Positions 1 through 9,895 of a stretch of DNA of 64,000 nucleotides are shown in pieces (position 1 is the stretch's first letter; every line of letters begins with the position of its first letter). The DNA lies in assembly GCA_963682025.1 (NCBI GenBank), contig OY821518.1, positions 224,855,070 through 224,919,069 of the forward strand, written 5' to 3'. The stretch is from Cordilura impudica (lineage: Eukaryota > Arthropoda > Insecta > Diptera > Scathophagidae). The notes beneath the pieces were generated by a model. That model saw only the letters and a program-made list of their open reading frames with translations. It was not told the origin of the DNA and did not search any database. The position numbers and the translations under genes are program-made.

Positions 1-164
1 CGACATGCTGCTAAAGTGAATGGGCGGCGAAGAACGATTGACAGGACGACATGTTTTGTTATCAGTCAACCGGCATTTCCGGTCAGTCAAAGACTATAAA
101 TGACAACAGCAGCACCACCTACCTAATCCTCAAAAACCAGCAATAAAAATTAACAATAAAGAAT

Positions 165-670
165 AAGAGTGAAATCATGTCAAACCATCATGCCGTTCGG
201 ATACAACACCTCTGATTTCAATGAAATTCACCACAACTGTTGTATGTCGTTGGACTTTAACAAAACATACATTTTCAGACCCCAGATTCTTACGGCTTCC
301 GAAATATAACGTCATAAAAGATGTAAAAAATTTTAAAAAATCACAAAAGTGTCCTTACAAAAAGCGATAGAACTTTTGAACTATGAAAGCTAATTTAGTT
401 TTTTTGGTATCGTTTTAAAGGTGAAAGTGCGTCCTTTAAAATTATATGCATATTGTGTTTTTTTAAGAAAAGGTCAAAGGTCATATTTTGGGATCCCGAA
501 TTCAAAGGTCCATATCTGAAAAAGCATATTTTTTAAAATTCTTAAAAAAATGTATGTCAAGTATTAGACCCTCTTCTACATTTGCAGAAAATTTAAAGTT
601 GGAGCCTCGATTGGTGTCAGAGTTATAGACCAGAACGTAGTCTCAAGTATGTTTTGTGTTCATACAAGAC
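165..670 (+). repeat. Left long terminal inverted repeat
   Basis: This arm includes the blocks CCCCAGATTCTTACGG near 280, GTGTCCTTAC near 350, GGTCAAAGGTCATATTTTGG near 473 and a stretch around 606-640 ending in CCAGAACG. Each recurs in inverted order and orientation at 2800-3191. The outer part, 165-278, is weakly matched to 3200-3320. Confidence 0.8.
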
Positions 671-1074
671 AAACCTTACAAAGGCTTATTATTCTAAATG
701 TATTTCCCATGCGAATTATTTATATTGTATTATTTATATTGTATTATTTAAGAAGACATTATAGTTTTCATTTATTTTTTTATTACAAAATATTGCAAAA
801 AACATTAAAATAATTCAATTCATTTTTTTTTAAATAATATTGTTTAGCTTTCAGTTGAAATTTGTAATGTAAATTTAAAATGTAGTACAAAAAATATTGA
901 ACAAAACAATATTGTTTAATATAATTCAGGTAATTTTTTTTGTATTAAAGCTATTTAAAGCTTTTAATTGATAATTTGTGTTTTTAAAATTTTTAAAATT
1001 TATTACAAAAATTGTTTTTAAACCTTTAAAAGGTTGAGTTAAATATAATATTTATTCAGACAGTAGAACTTAAA

Positions 1075-2245
1075 TTAGTAACGAACATTTTCAATTAAAA
1101 ATTCGCTATCATTTGAAAAAATCTTTACTCTTAACTTATTTTCTCCTTCAGGAATGAAACAATGATATTTTTGTGTACCTGGAATTGTGCGCAGCCCAAA
1201 AAAGCGTTCTCTTAAAAATTCATCTTCTTCTCTATGATCATCTTCAGAAAGATATATGAAATTGCAATTTTTAAGGTTTGTTTGGCACCAATCGAACAAG
1301 AGTTGCGGCGTTTTGATCTGGTTGTCTAGTGGTCGTTGTAAGCTAACTTTACGTACCTCTCTTTTGACTGTGCCTCCAAGGTCGTCACTAGGGCCTTTTC
1401 CATGGCTAGTAGCGAAAAAGTGCCATTCAGCATCGCAACCAAAATCTGCCTTATGATAGCATAAATTCACAAAATTTTTTTTATTTTTAAATTGTCCTGC
1501 ACATCCATCCGAGAAGTATATTATTTTTTGTGGATCTTTTTTAGTTATTTTTTAAAAATATATGAAGGTGTTTGTGGAATAAATGGACCGCTACAGTGTT
1601 ATGTACAAGGCAGCTCGATATAATTATAAAATTTGTGTTTTTCAGTATTATAATAAATAACAATTTATAATAAATAACTATTGGATACAATGTTGCTTGT
1701 GCATTGTTCCAATGAAATCCTTGGACAGAATCTTGAATAGTAAATGACACGTTTTCAGAAAAATCACAAACAACGACGTATTCGTTTTCTTTTAAAGATG
1801 AGTTTTTGTATGTTAAAAAGGCATTTTGTTGTTTTGATATAAAAGAATGTTGAAGTAATTTTTTTAGTTTTTCAGAGAGTAAATCTAAAAAATCATCGGT
1901 TGGTTGGATCATCGTTTCCAATTTGTCACTATCAGTATTTATCCATTGTTTATACTTTATTTCATCAATGTTATTTTCTTCCAATAATTGACAAAGTGTA
2001 TCTATTAAATTATCTGTTCCAGGACAAAATTTAAACTTTCCAATACAGCAGTATGGAGATTCTGAAGAGCACACAATTTTTAATCTAAGTCTACATGAAT
2101 GGCATATTCTATTTGATGTTGAAATATTTTTACATATGACAGTCATCCAATATTGAGCTCTTCTTAGTCCTAATGATATATATTTATGTCCCACTTTTTC
2201 GAAAGGGTTGCAAAAATACATTTTTTTATGTGACATTTTAAACAC
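1075..2245 (-). pseudogene. Transposase-like gene, one frameshift, family unassigned
   Basis: Two minus-strand segments, 1541-2245 (234 codons) and 1075 to about 1545, read as one protein of roughly 390 residues if a single shift in an A-run near 1547 is allowed. The first segment has cysteine/histidine-rich positions near its start (SCRLRL, SPYCCIG) and the motif VVCDFSEN followed by HWNNAQATLYPIVIYYK. The second begins KIIYFSDGCAGQFKN and continues with EWHFFATSHGKG, GGTVKR and SLQRP. The same order of motifs (DFxEN, SDGxxxQxKN, HGKGxxDxxGG) is, from memory, common in uncharacterised arthropod proteins. The D of CDFSEN and the D of FSDG are plausible metal ligands of a DDE/RNase H fold; this is inference. 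The gene lies between the long inverted repeats, which supports a transposase role. Confidence 0.65.
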
Positions 2246-2448
2246 AGATCATTATTTAAATTTTTGAAACTAATTTTTTGCGAGTTTTCTTTCTAGGTCA
2301 CGCGCTGAAATCGAACTGTCCTAATAATGAAACAATATATTCTTTAAGCTTAAAATTCATGTATGTATCTACCTATGCAAAAAAAATTTAACGGTATTTT
2401 TGCAACAGTTTCGTATGATGATAGAAAGAAAAAGGTTACACATGTGTG

Positions 2449-2699
2449 TTTATGCCCTATACCACTATGTGTTTTTTTTTTTTCAAAATATAAGTGACCT
2501 AGGCCTCATATAAACATAGCACCCGATATGAACTTTTTCATATCTGCAGCCAAAAAAATTAATAACAATGACACTCAAATTTGGTTTATGCTTATTTTCT
2601 ATATCGAATTAGTTCGACCGAAGAGATAGAGGGTCTCTAAACCATGGTATAGGGTATCATATGGTCGGTATAGACCGACTATAATTTTCTTACTTGTTT
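2449..2699 (-). mobile_element. Deletion copy of Helentron/DINE-like family A
   Basis: Read on the minus strand, this piece starts like the copies at 15853 and 51849 (AACAAGTAAGAAAATTATAG, a palindrome around GGTATAGACCGAC, ACCCTATACCATGG) and ends with the family 3' end CATAGTGGTATAGGG. The middle with the GACG microsatellite is missing. It lies inside the long-inverted-repeat transposon. Confidence 0.7.
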
Positions 2700-2799
2700 T
2701 TTTCACTTGCACGTGTAGATTTATTTAAAAAAAAAACTGCAAAAACAATCGAAACAGAAAGTGTGCACATACATACTTCAGCTTGTACAAAACAATCAA

Positions 2800-3320
2800 T
2801 TGAGTACGAACACAAAACACACTTAATACCACGTTCTGGTCTATAACTCTGACACCAATCGAGGCTCCACCTTTAAATTTTCTGCAAATGTAGAAGAGGG
2901 TCTAATACTTGACATATATTTTTTTAAGAATTTTAAAAAATATACTTTTTCAGATATGGACCTTTGAACTCGAGATCCCAAAATATGACCTTTGACCTTT
3001 TCTTAAAAAAAACACAATATGCATATAGTTTTAAAGGACGCACTTTCACCTTTAAAACTATACCAAAAAAACTAAATTAGCTTGCATAGTTCAAAAGTTC
3101 TATCGCTTTTTGTAAGGACACTTTTGTGATTTTTTAAAATTTTTTACAACATTTATGACGTCATATTTCGGAACCCGAAAGAATCTGGGGTAAAATTTTT
3201 TTTGATTAATTATACTCTTATAGTGTATGACATTTGTGTTCATTGAATTCGGAGGCGATGATGCCGAAAATGCCATTTATTAGTGATGGTTTGACGTGTT
3301 TTAACTCATAATCATTCATA
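2800..3320 (-). repeat. Right long terminal inverted repeat
   Basis: This is the inverted partner of 165-670. The inner boundary is near CACAAAACACAC at 2810 and the closely matched part ends at GAATCTGGGG (3181-3190). The similarity extends at lower identity to GATGGTTTGACGTG near 3285-3300. Confidence 0.8.
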
Positions 3321-5385
3321 ACGTGTACCAAAAAACCACCCCGCATTTTTCTTTAACAGGAACAACACACAAACAAAGGATAAGAAAAGTGAAGCTTTGA
3401 CTTACGTACTAATTTTATTCTATTAAAAGTGCACAACGAATTCCCTAATTTATTACGGAATTTGTTTAATTTTATTCTCTATTATTTGAAATAATAATAT
3501 TTTACCCAAAAAAATATCACTACAAAAAAATGATTTCACTCAAAGCAGCAACATTTTGTTTTTAGTTTGAACAATTTTAGTTAATTTTTTTGCAACATAG
3601 TTTTCAGACTTTTATTTCCCAAAATAAACGTTCTGCACCATTATTTCAAATAATAATATTTTAGATTACACAGAGCATCTGTTAACAGACTTTCGATAAT
3701 TCGGATACTCTGAATTTTTGTGGGTTAGCTCTACATTTCGAGATATAGCCTATAGTTTAGCCTAGAAGCTTTTAGTCTATATTTGCTTTGAATGGTCTTA
3801 CAACCCGAAACTGACTCAGTAATGCTTTTACTATTTCTAAATAATCAATTAAAAACAACAATAAAATTCACTCGCTTTCAATCGCGCTATGGAAAATATC
3901 AATTAAAAACAGCAACAAAATTCAATTAATAACTCAAGCATAATAAATTGTCTCTGTATATTTCCTAGCCGCACCTTTTTTATAATCCAACTTATATTTG
4001 AAACTCTCTCCTGTTCCAAAAACTGTTGTCAAAATCATTATTTTGTTCACAATTTTTGTTTTCTAAAGTCATTGATCACCTTTAACAATTGATTTTATAG
4101 ATCATATTCGATTTAATTAGAAAACAAAAAACTAATTAGTCTTGTTTGAAATCAATAAAACCGCTCGAGGGAAAAAATCAAGCCAAACCAATATAATCAT
4201 TGAGCGCCCTTATGTCACAGCATGTCTGAAAAAAAGACCAGACCGACAAGCTTGTGTGTCAAAATCTAAAAACATGACATGTGAAAAAAAAAATTAAATG
4301 AAATTAATGATGGACGTTTTTTTTTTTTTCATTTATTTGAAAACAAAAAATAAAAAATAATCTAAGCTAATCATTGGAAATGCAAAATGGGGTCAATATT
4401 AAGAAAAACAAAGTAAACATTTGCTTTGGAAATTAAATTTAAAAAAAAAATACTAAAATTAACAGAAATTATTAAACTAAGAAAAAAAAAAAAAAAAAAT
4501 TATGGAGGAAAGAAAAGTTTTAAGAATCTTAAAGACCTTAAGAAGAAGAAAGTTGGTGGTAACTTGGTATTAAAAAAAAATGGAGTATGACTAAACCAAA
4601 TAAACCATAAAGAAAGGTGATTGATGAGGCATTAAGAAACAACAACAAAATAAAACAAATTTAAAAAAAATTCAAAAATACAAAATTTTATTTTAAAAAA
4701 AAATCTATTTTGTGATAATTATTGTATATGGATGACTGAAGATTTTAAAACCAAGTCATTATTTTAGGTATTTTCTTTCATTTTTTTGAATTGGTTTTGA
4801 GAAGTAAAAGGGAAATAAATTAATGCAAACAATACAATACAAAAAACAAAACAAAAATAGAAAGTAATGAAAAACATTAAGATTTTATGGAACTATTATA
4901 TATATTTTGAACATTTAATGATGGGAAATTTATAAACAAAAAAAACAAAACAAAAATTAGCAAAACATGGTGGTATTTTTTAAGACACAATAGCGATTTT
5001 TTTTTTTTTTTTTGATTTCTTTATTGACAACTTTACACTTAAAAGTAACATGGGTGGTACGAGTATATTGGGAAATAGAAAGTAATATAAAAACCTTTAG
5101 TATATAAATTTTAACTTAATGGTGTTAAGTTTAAACAAATCAGAAACAGTAATGCCTTTTGACCAAATCAAAATATTAGTTTTTGTTTTTGTTAACAATA
5201 AACTTTACACATTCAACAGGCCAATATTTATATTCAAGCATTGAAAGGCACAAGACTAATTAATAATCTTTTGGTTGTAATCCATTGGTTGTGAAAGCAA
5301 CATTTACTTATGATACACTGGCCAGATAAAGATCGCGTACAAAAAAATAATAATTCGAAAAACTCATTAAAAAGACAAATTTTTG
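3321..5385. other. A+T-rich spacer, no feature recognised
   Basis: There is no long reading frame and no recognisable transposon motif. The stretch holds several homopolymer runs (poly-T near 4315 and 4997, poly-A near 4482) and purine-rich stretches between about 4440 and 4700. Confidence 0.6.
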
Positions 5386-5642
5386 TATATCTGTCGTCAC
5401 AAGCGATAACCGCCTAAGTCGACTTAAGAATGATTTGAGTTACATATGCTATCATATTCTACTAAAAACGCTTTATATTTACGTGGAATCCCCATTTCTC
5501 TAACACTATTTATTAAAAAGATATTAATAAAAAGATACTGACCTAAGTCGTAATGAAGCCTCATTACATTTATATAAAAAGTTATTTTTCTCGAAAGCAT
5601 GGTTTTCGACTTAGGCGGTTAATGCTTGTGACCACAGATATA
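5386..5642. mobile_element. MITE with ~36-bp terminal inverted repeats
   Basis: The left end TATATCTGTCGTCACAAGC, continuing into TAACCGCCTAAGTCGA, is repeated in inverted form at 5603-5642 with two or three mismatches. The ends read TATATCTGT and ACAGATATA, which would fit a TA target duplication. There is no coding capacity. The family is not assigned. Confidence 0.7.
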
Positions 5643-5647
5643 TAAAA

Positions 5648-6085
5648 TTCATTTTCTGTTTGTGTGTTTGTTTGTTTGACCGCTATACAAATTTTTATTT
5701 TTCAGGAGATTTCTCTGAAATTTGGTACACACGATTTCTGTACCCCAGGGAAGGTCGCCATATGCTTTTTACCGGCCACGCCTACTTTTACGCCCACTTT
5801 TTATATTTTCTGTTTTTTTTTTTTTTTTTATTTGTTCGCTACACAAATTTTTATTTTTCAACCGATTTCTCCAAAATTTGCTACACACGATCTCTATACC
5901 CCAGACAAGGTCACCATATATTTCTTACTGGCCACGCCTACTTTTACGTTCACTTTTTTTAATTTTTTACGGGTTTCGCTCGAATTTACTGCACATTATT
6001 CTCATATCCGAGGCAAGGTCGTCATATCTTTTTATCGGCAACGCTTACTTTTTAAATTTTCTATATACGCTTTCAGTGTTTGGTA
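5648..6085 (+). repeat. Three tandem units of ~130-157 bp after a GTTT run
   Basis: A short GTTT microsatellite (5655-5680) is followed by units that each carry CGCTATACAAATTTTTATTT or a variant, a TTTGGTACACACGAT-like segment, CTATACCCC and GGCCACGCCTAC. Unit starts are near 5681, 5838 and about 5965, and the third is the most diverged. Overlapping reading frames of 100-143 codons here are by-products of the repeat. Confidence 0.7.
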
Positions 6086-6540
6086 ACATTTTTAATTTTT
6101 CAGTGGACTTCCCTAAAACTATGTGCATAAATCTCTTTACTTACTACTCTTGAGTTTATACCATTATGAAATAAATATTGTAAATCAACATATATACAAA
6201 TATTCCCGTCTTGCCTTTTTTTACTATATGAGTTGTAACACCCCAAAATTAGTGCAGATTTATTTCATGGGTGAACAGATACCAGTTGACTACCGCTGTA
6301 AGACAACTCCGTTGATGTTAGTTCATACAAATATTTCAATCTCGCCTTTTTAACTACATTGGAAAACAATATATTACATTTATTTCCATCTCGCCTTTTG
6401 GCTACATTGAAAAGCAACCTATTACAAATATTTCCATTTCATCTTTTTCACTGTATAAATGAGTTGTAAAGGTGGAAAGAGAACTATTTGCAATTGTGAC
6501 CTGAACATGAAAGCATAGCATATAGGCCGTACTACTTCAA
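6086..6540. other. Spacer, no feature recognised
   Basis: A+T-rich sequence with a weak short repetition (ATTTC(C/A)ATCTCGCCTTTT near 6335, 6385 and 6430). No gene or element is recognised. Confidence 0.5.
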
Positions 6541-6544
6541 ATGC

Positions 6545-7068
6545 AAGAAGACTTAGACTAAACTGAACTCTAGAGAACCCGATCAGACCCAAATTCGTAT
6601 CGAGTCTCAACGAGTTAGACAATCTGAGTTGAAAAATGCTGAAACACCTGAGCAAACCCAATAACGTCTTGAAGCCCAAAGATCAAGACAAGCCTTGTTA
6701 AGAGAAGCGGAAATGCCTGAGTCTACTCAAGTGCGTCTAGAAATCCAGCGGCTAAGACAAGCTAAGGGAATATGAAACTCCTGAAACGCGACAACAACGT
6801 CTTGAGGCCCAACGAATAAGACAAGCTGACTCCAAGGAATGTGAAACTCCTAATATCCCTACCAGAAAATTTTTGTAAGTTGGTTCTTTCATTGCAAGAG
6901 ATGGTACAAAAAGTTTTTCCTAACATAACGTACATAAGAGGACAATCTCTTACGGTAGCAGGTATCAACTTAGAATCTCCCTGCTACAGAGTTGGGAGCC
7001 AGCACAATTTTTTCGTATATGCACCAGAAGGAAAAACCAGAAATGTTGTATGTCCCAAAACTCTAGAA
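6545..7068 (+). pseudogene. Relic Helitron-type helicase tail with 23-residue (STPR-like) repeats
   Basis: From about 6527 to 6860 the DNA repeats every 69 bp (CGT(A/C)T(C/T)GA starts at 6596, 6665 and 6734, then 6798 after a 5-bp loss). It encodes 23-residue units of the type RLEAQRxRQAxxxEAETPEQTQ. This period matches STPR (score-and-three) repeats of arthropod proteins. After a frame change, 6920-7068 encodes IRGQSLTVAGINLESPC, then RVGSQHNFFVYAPEGKTRNV, which resembles the C-terminal end of PIF1-like helicases carried by Helitrons. The usual segment between the SPC and RVG motifs (containing GQLYVA in the family) is missing, so a short in-frame deletion is likely. Stops and frameshifts show it is dead. 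Both family assignments rest on remembered motifs. Confidence 0.6.
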
Positions 7069-7354
7069 TAACTAAAATTCGTAACTTTTAGACATCATAC
7101 ACTCAAAATAATCCATGCATAAACATAGTTAGTTGTAATGGTAAGCAGGCGCTGAGTACTTAGTCCCCAATGAACAAATTCCCCAAAAAAAATTAACTTA
7201 TTCCCCCAAAAATTGGGGAATAACTTCATGACAAACAAATTCCTTAAATTTTTAAAAAAAGGTCCCCAAAAGAAATTAACAAATTCCCCATACTACTCTC
7301 GATATCTGTCCCGCAATGAACGTACTTAAAATCTGTATTCTTTTCAATAGCATC

Positions 7355-7640
7355 AATTCGGAGCGCGGACACCGACGCGACGCGACGCGCTCGCGGAACA
7401 CAGCTTAGCTAAAATATCGGAATGATCTGAAAAATATAATTTGGCAATTAAAATAAGTTTACAACAACTGTGTGGCAGCACTGGTGTGGCTGCCAAACGC
7501 GCGGACGCGACGCGCTCGCAAACACAGCTCAGCTAAAATATCGGAATAATAAAATATATTTTGGCGATTAAAATAAGCACGGGTGTGCTGCCAAAAGCGC
7601 GGATGCGGACGCGACTCGCTCGCGGAAGAGAACTCAGTGA
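7355..7640. repeat. GC-rich degenerate tandem repeat
   Basis: Three related units (near 7365, 7497 and 7595) each contain GCGCGGACGCGACGCGCTCGC-like sequence followed, in the first two, by ACACAGC and GCTAAAATATCGGAAT. The unit ends resemble GGTGTGGCTGCCAAA. The local CpG richness contrasts sharply with the A+T-rich surroundings. Confidence 0.7.
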
Positions 7641-7685
7641 AAAGTCTTATGATAAATTTTATTTACGTATTTGCAATAATTACTA

Positions 7686-8053
7686 CTAGCAGATTCCAGC
7701 CCTCGAAATTCGAGTGCAAATTCTAGGAAATTTTAGTTTTTCATTAATTAAAGACCCTAAAGATATTCTAATCAATTATAGCCAATTCCCAAATCAACAC
7801 AAAAAAACAAACTCATTTTTATTACAAATACATTAACAAATTTAATAAACACACATATAGCATTGCATAATTTTATGTAGCAACTTTATATGCAATTTAC
7901 TTAAAATAAAGGAAAAAATTAAAAAATTTGTAAATCTGCAAAACGACTAAAAAGAAATACCTTTCAAATAATATACGTTTGGTCAAAATCGGGATAAAAC
8001 GGTAGAACAAAACATCAGTCACAAGAAATCGCCTAGCCTATAAATATTATAGA
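7686..8053 (-). mobile_element. Non-autonomous Helitron-like element, family H, copy 1
   Basis: Read on the minus strand it starts TCTATAATATTTATAGGC after an A and ends CTGCTAG before a T. This fits the Helitron rule of 5' TC, 3' CTRR and insertion between A and T. A short hairpin CTCGAA/TTCGAG lies about 12 nt before the CTAG end, as in known Helitrons. Three near-complete copies lie at 21005, 21770 and 22555 and a truncated one at 19915. No helicase is encoded here. Confidence 0.75.
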
Positions 8054-8059
8054 TACATA

Positions 8060-8934
8060 TAAAGGGTCCGCCAAATAACTTTTTTTTTTGAAAATGCTAT
8101 AAAAAAAAACTACTGAATATTATCTCAAATTTCTTTTTTTATTTGAAAGTACAATCTTTCCGGTTAATAATGGAAAATAATTTCATTCAAATGGCTGCCT
8201 CGGCTGGCCATGCAGTAGCCTACACGATCGGTCCAATTTTTAAGCACATTACCGATTGTGTGCAGCTGTATTTCAGCAATGGCTTCACGAATATTGTCCT
8301 TTAAAGCGTCAATTGTCTCTGGTTTGTTGGCGTAACACTTATCTTTGAGGGCACCCCACAAATAATAATCCAACGGTGTCAAATCGCAGCTCCGAGGTGG
8401 CCAAACGACATCAGCTCTGCGGCTGATAATGCGATCTTCAAAAACAGGGCGCAAAACATCGAGTGTAGCTTCGGCTGTGTGGCACGTAGCGCCGTCCTGT
8501 TGAAACCAAATGTTGCCAATATCTTCCTCTTCAATTTTTGTGAACAAAAATTCGTCTCAAAATGTTCAATTCTTGAGAACGACGGTGAATTGATGTTGAT
8601 GGCGCTTCACGCACAGTTTCTGCCACAGCAGCAATATTCTCGGGTGTACGCACTGTTTTTGGCTTTTCACGCTTTGGTTTATCGATGAGAATGCCACGAT
8701 GACGGTGCTTCTCTTCTTCCAAAATCCGTACGCAATTTTCGCACACATTCTGCAACACTACCATGATTTTCAAAGTAATGTCGCAATATTTCCCAGCGTT
8801 GTTCAAGCGTATACACAACCATATTCGTTCAGCGGAAGCATAAAACTAATTATCTGTCAAATCAGACATGAGCTAAGTGTTACCATTCACATAAGCACAA
8901 GTTGAAAAAAAAACGTTAGATGGCAGACCCTTTA
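8060..8934 (-). mobile_element. DD41D (rosa-like) mariner, internally deleted copy
   Basis: The ends TAAAGGGTCCGCCAAATAAC (8060) and its inverted counterpart GTTAGATGGCAGACCCTTTA (ending 8934) form imperfect terminal inverted repeats, flanked by TA. The transposase between them lacks the central part present in the copy at 43716. The element lies only a few bases from Helitron H1, inside the 7146-9396 element. Confidence 0.85.
8164..8822 (-). pseudogene. Mariner transposase (DD41D), internal deletion
   Basis: The start codon lies at 8820-8822, by alignment with the copy at 43833. The N-terminal third (HTH region, PKREKP, VRTPENIAAVAE, IHRRSQELN) runs to about 8556. It then jumps to FTKIEEEDIGNIWFQQDG. 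About 380 bp, including the first catalytic Asp region (FSDEAHFD in the other copy), are missing. The second Asp (QQDGATCHTA) and third Asp (LTPLDYYLWG) are separated by 41 residues, which defines the DD41D group known as rosa from tephritid flies. The segment from 8547 to the stop at 8164 is open, and the residues IWFQQDG show that the TAG in the other copy is a mutation. A frame change occurs at the deletion and another in the N-terminal part. Confidence 0.85.
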
Positions 8935-9524
8935 CTATAAGCACTTGCTTAAAGCAACCTTGCGACACAATTTTAAGCGTCGCATTCATTTTCCATTTTT
9001 GAAATTTCTATAAATTTGACGTCTCTGCTCATGATCGCTTATTGGATGAAGTAATTCAATTTTTAAGAGTTCTGATTCCTTTAATTTGCAAACGAGTCCG
9101 TTATATATGATGTTTACAAAATAAATCAACTTCAAAAAAAAAAAAAACTAAAGCGGTTTCACAGCTTATTTTTGAAGCATTTTTACTGTAGCTTCTTTTA
9201 AAAAAAAATTCTAAATTAAAAATCGAAAAATTTTAAATTGAAAAAAAAAAAATGAATTTACTCCCCAAAAAACGTAAACATTGGGGAATTTTTTCATCAT
9301 GAACAAATTCCCCAATCCCATACAAATTTTTGGGGAGAAAGTTAATTTTTTTTTTTTGGGAATTTGTTCATTGGGGACTAAGTACTCAGCGCCTGGTAAA
9401 CATAGTAAACCATTTTTCAAGTCAAAGGCCTTTTAATCCCGGGCAAGACCGGGTAAAAATAGCTAGTTTCATATATAAACTAGTAAACACTGTAATTTAA
9501 TAGACGCGACATAATTTTTAACAT

Positions 9525-9895
9525 GTTAAAAAATTATAGTCGACTAGAGCGTTATCTTATGCCATGCATTTTGAAAAAAGGTCTTAGGTCCAATTAATTT
9601 GCTTTATAAAAAATAAGCATAAACCAAAGCTGAGTGGAAATTTTATTATTTTTTTTTTCTGCAGATTTTAAAAAGTTCATACCGACTACGTCAAAAAATG
9701 GTCAAATCACGACCATATTTAGTAAAGTCACTTAATTTTCTCAAAAACATATAGAAACCAAATTTGGAAAAAATATATGCAGATTAGCAATCAGCTTTAT
9801 ATGGGGACTTTGATTGAAAATGGTCCTACACGGTTTATTTTTAGACAACTGATTAGTGGGTTTAATACACATACATACATACAACAAATAGGTAG
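9525..9895 (+). mobile_element. Diverged fragment of Helentron/DINE-like family A
   Basis: This follows the order of the better copy at 51849: AATTATAGTCGACTAGAG, TATGCCATGCATTT, AAAATAAGCATAAACCAAA, CTGCAGATTTTAAAAAGTTCATA, ATATGGGGACTTTGA and ACTGATTAGTGGGTTTAATA. The microsatellite and 3' end are absent. Confidence 0.65.

Larger units (their letters stand above)
165..3320 (-). mobile_element. DNA transposon with ~500-bp terminal inverted repeats
   Basis: Two inverted copies of one sequence, about 165-670 and 2800-3320, flank a centre that encodes a transposase-like protein on the minus strand. The inner 390 bp of each arm (279-665 and 2800-3191) match closely. The outer 110-130 bp are more diverged but still share a GTCAAACCATC block in inverted orientation. 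A 250-bp piece of another repeat family sits at 2449-2699 between gene and right arm. I could not fix a target-site duplication, because the outermost bases are uncertain. Arms this long are unusual; they occur in foldback and some MULE-like elements, but the protein does not let me name the superfamily. Confidence 0.75.
7146..9396. mobile_element. Inverted-repeat element with CAGGCGCTG ends, containing nested insertions
   Basis: The left end CAGGCGCTGAGTACTTAG (7146) reappears inverted as CTAAGTACTCAGCGCCTG ending near 9396. The similarity continues inward for about 145-160 bp as several CCCCAA/TTGGGG blocks. Between the arms lie a GC-rich tandem patch (7355-7640), a Helitron-like element (7686-8053) and a DD41D mariner (8060-8934), so the original element was short and probably non-autonomous. 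AAACATAGT occurs just outside both ends (7122 and 9398), but the exact target duplication is unclear. A CA...TG end would fit hAT-like MITEs; this is not established. Confidence 0.65.

Noticed and set aside
279..3191. The long inverted arms as LTRs
   Set aside because: They are inverted, not direct, and the enclosed protein has no gag or reverse transcriptase motifs.
5660..6153. Three overlapping frames of 100-143 codons rich in F and Y
   Set aside because: They overlap in all three phases over a tandem DNA repeat with a poly-T run; no protein motif.
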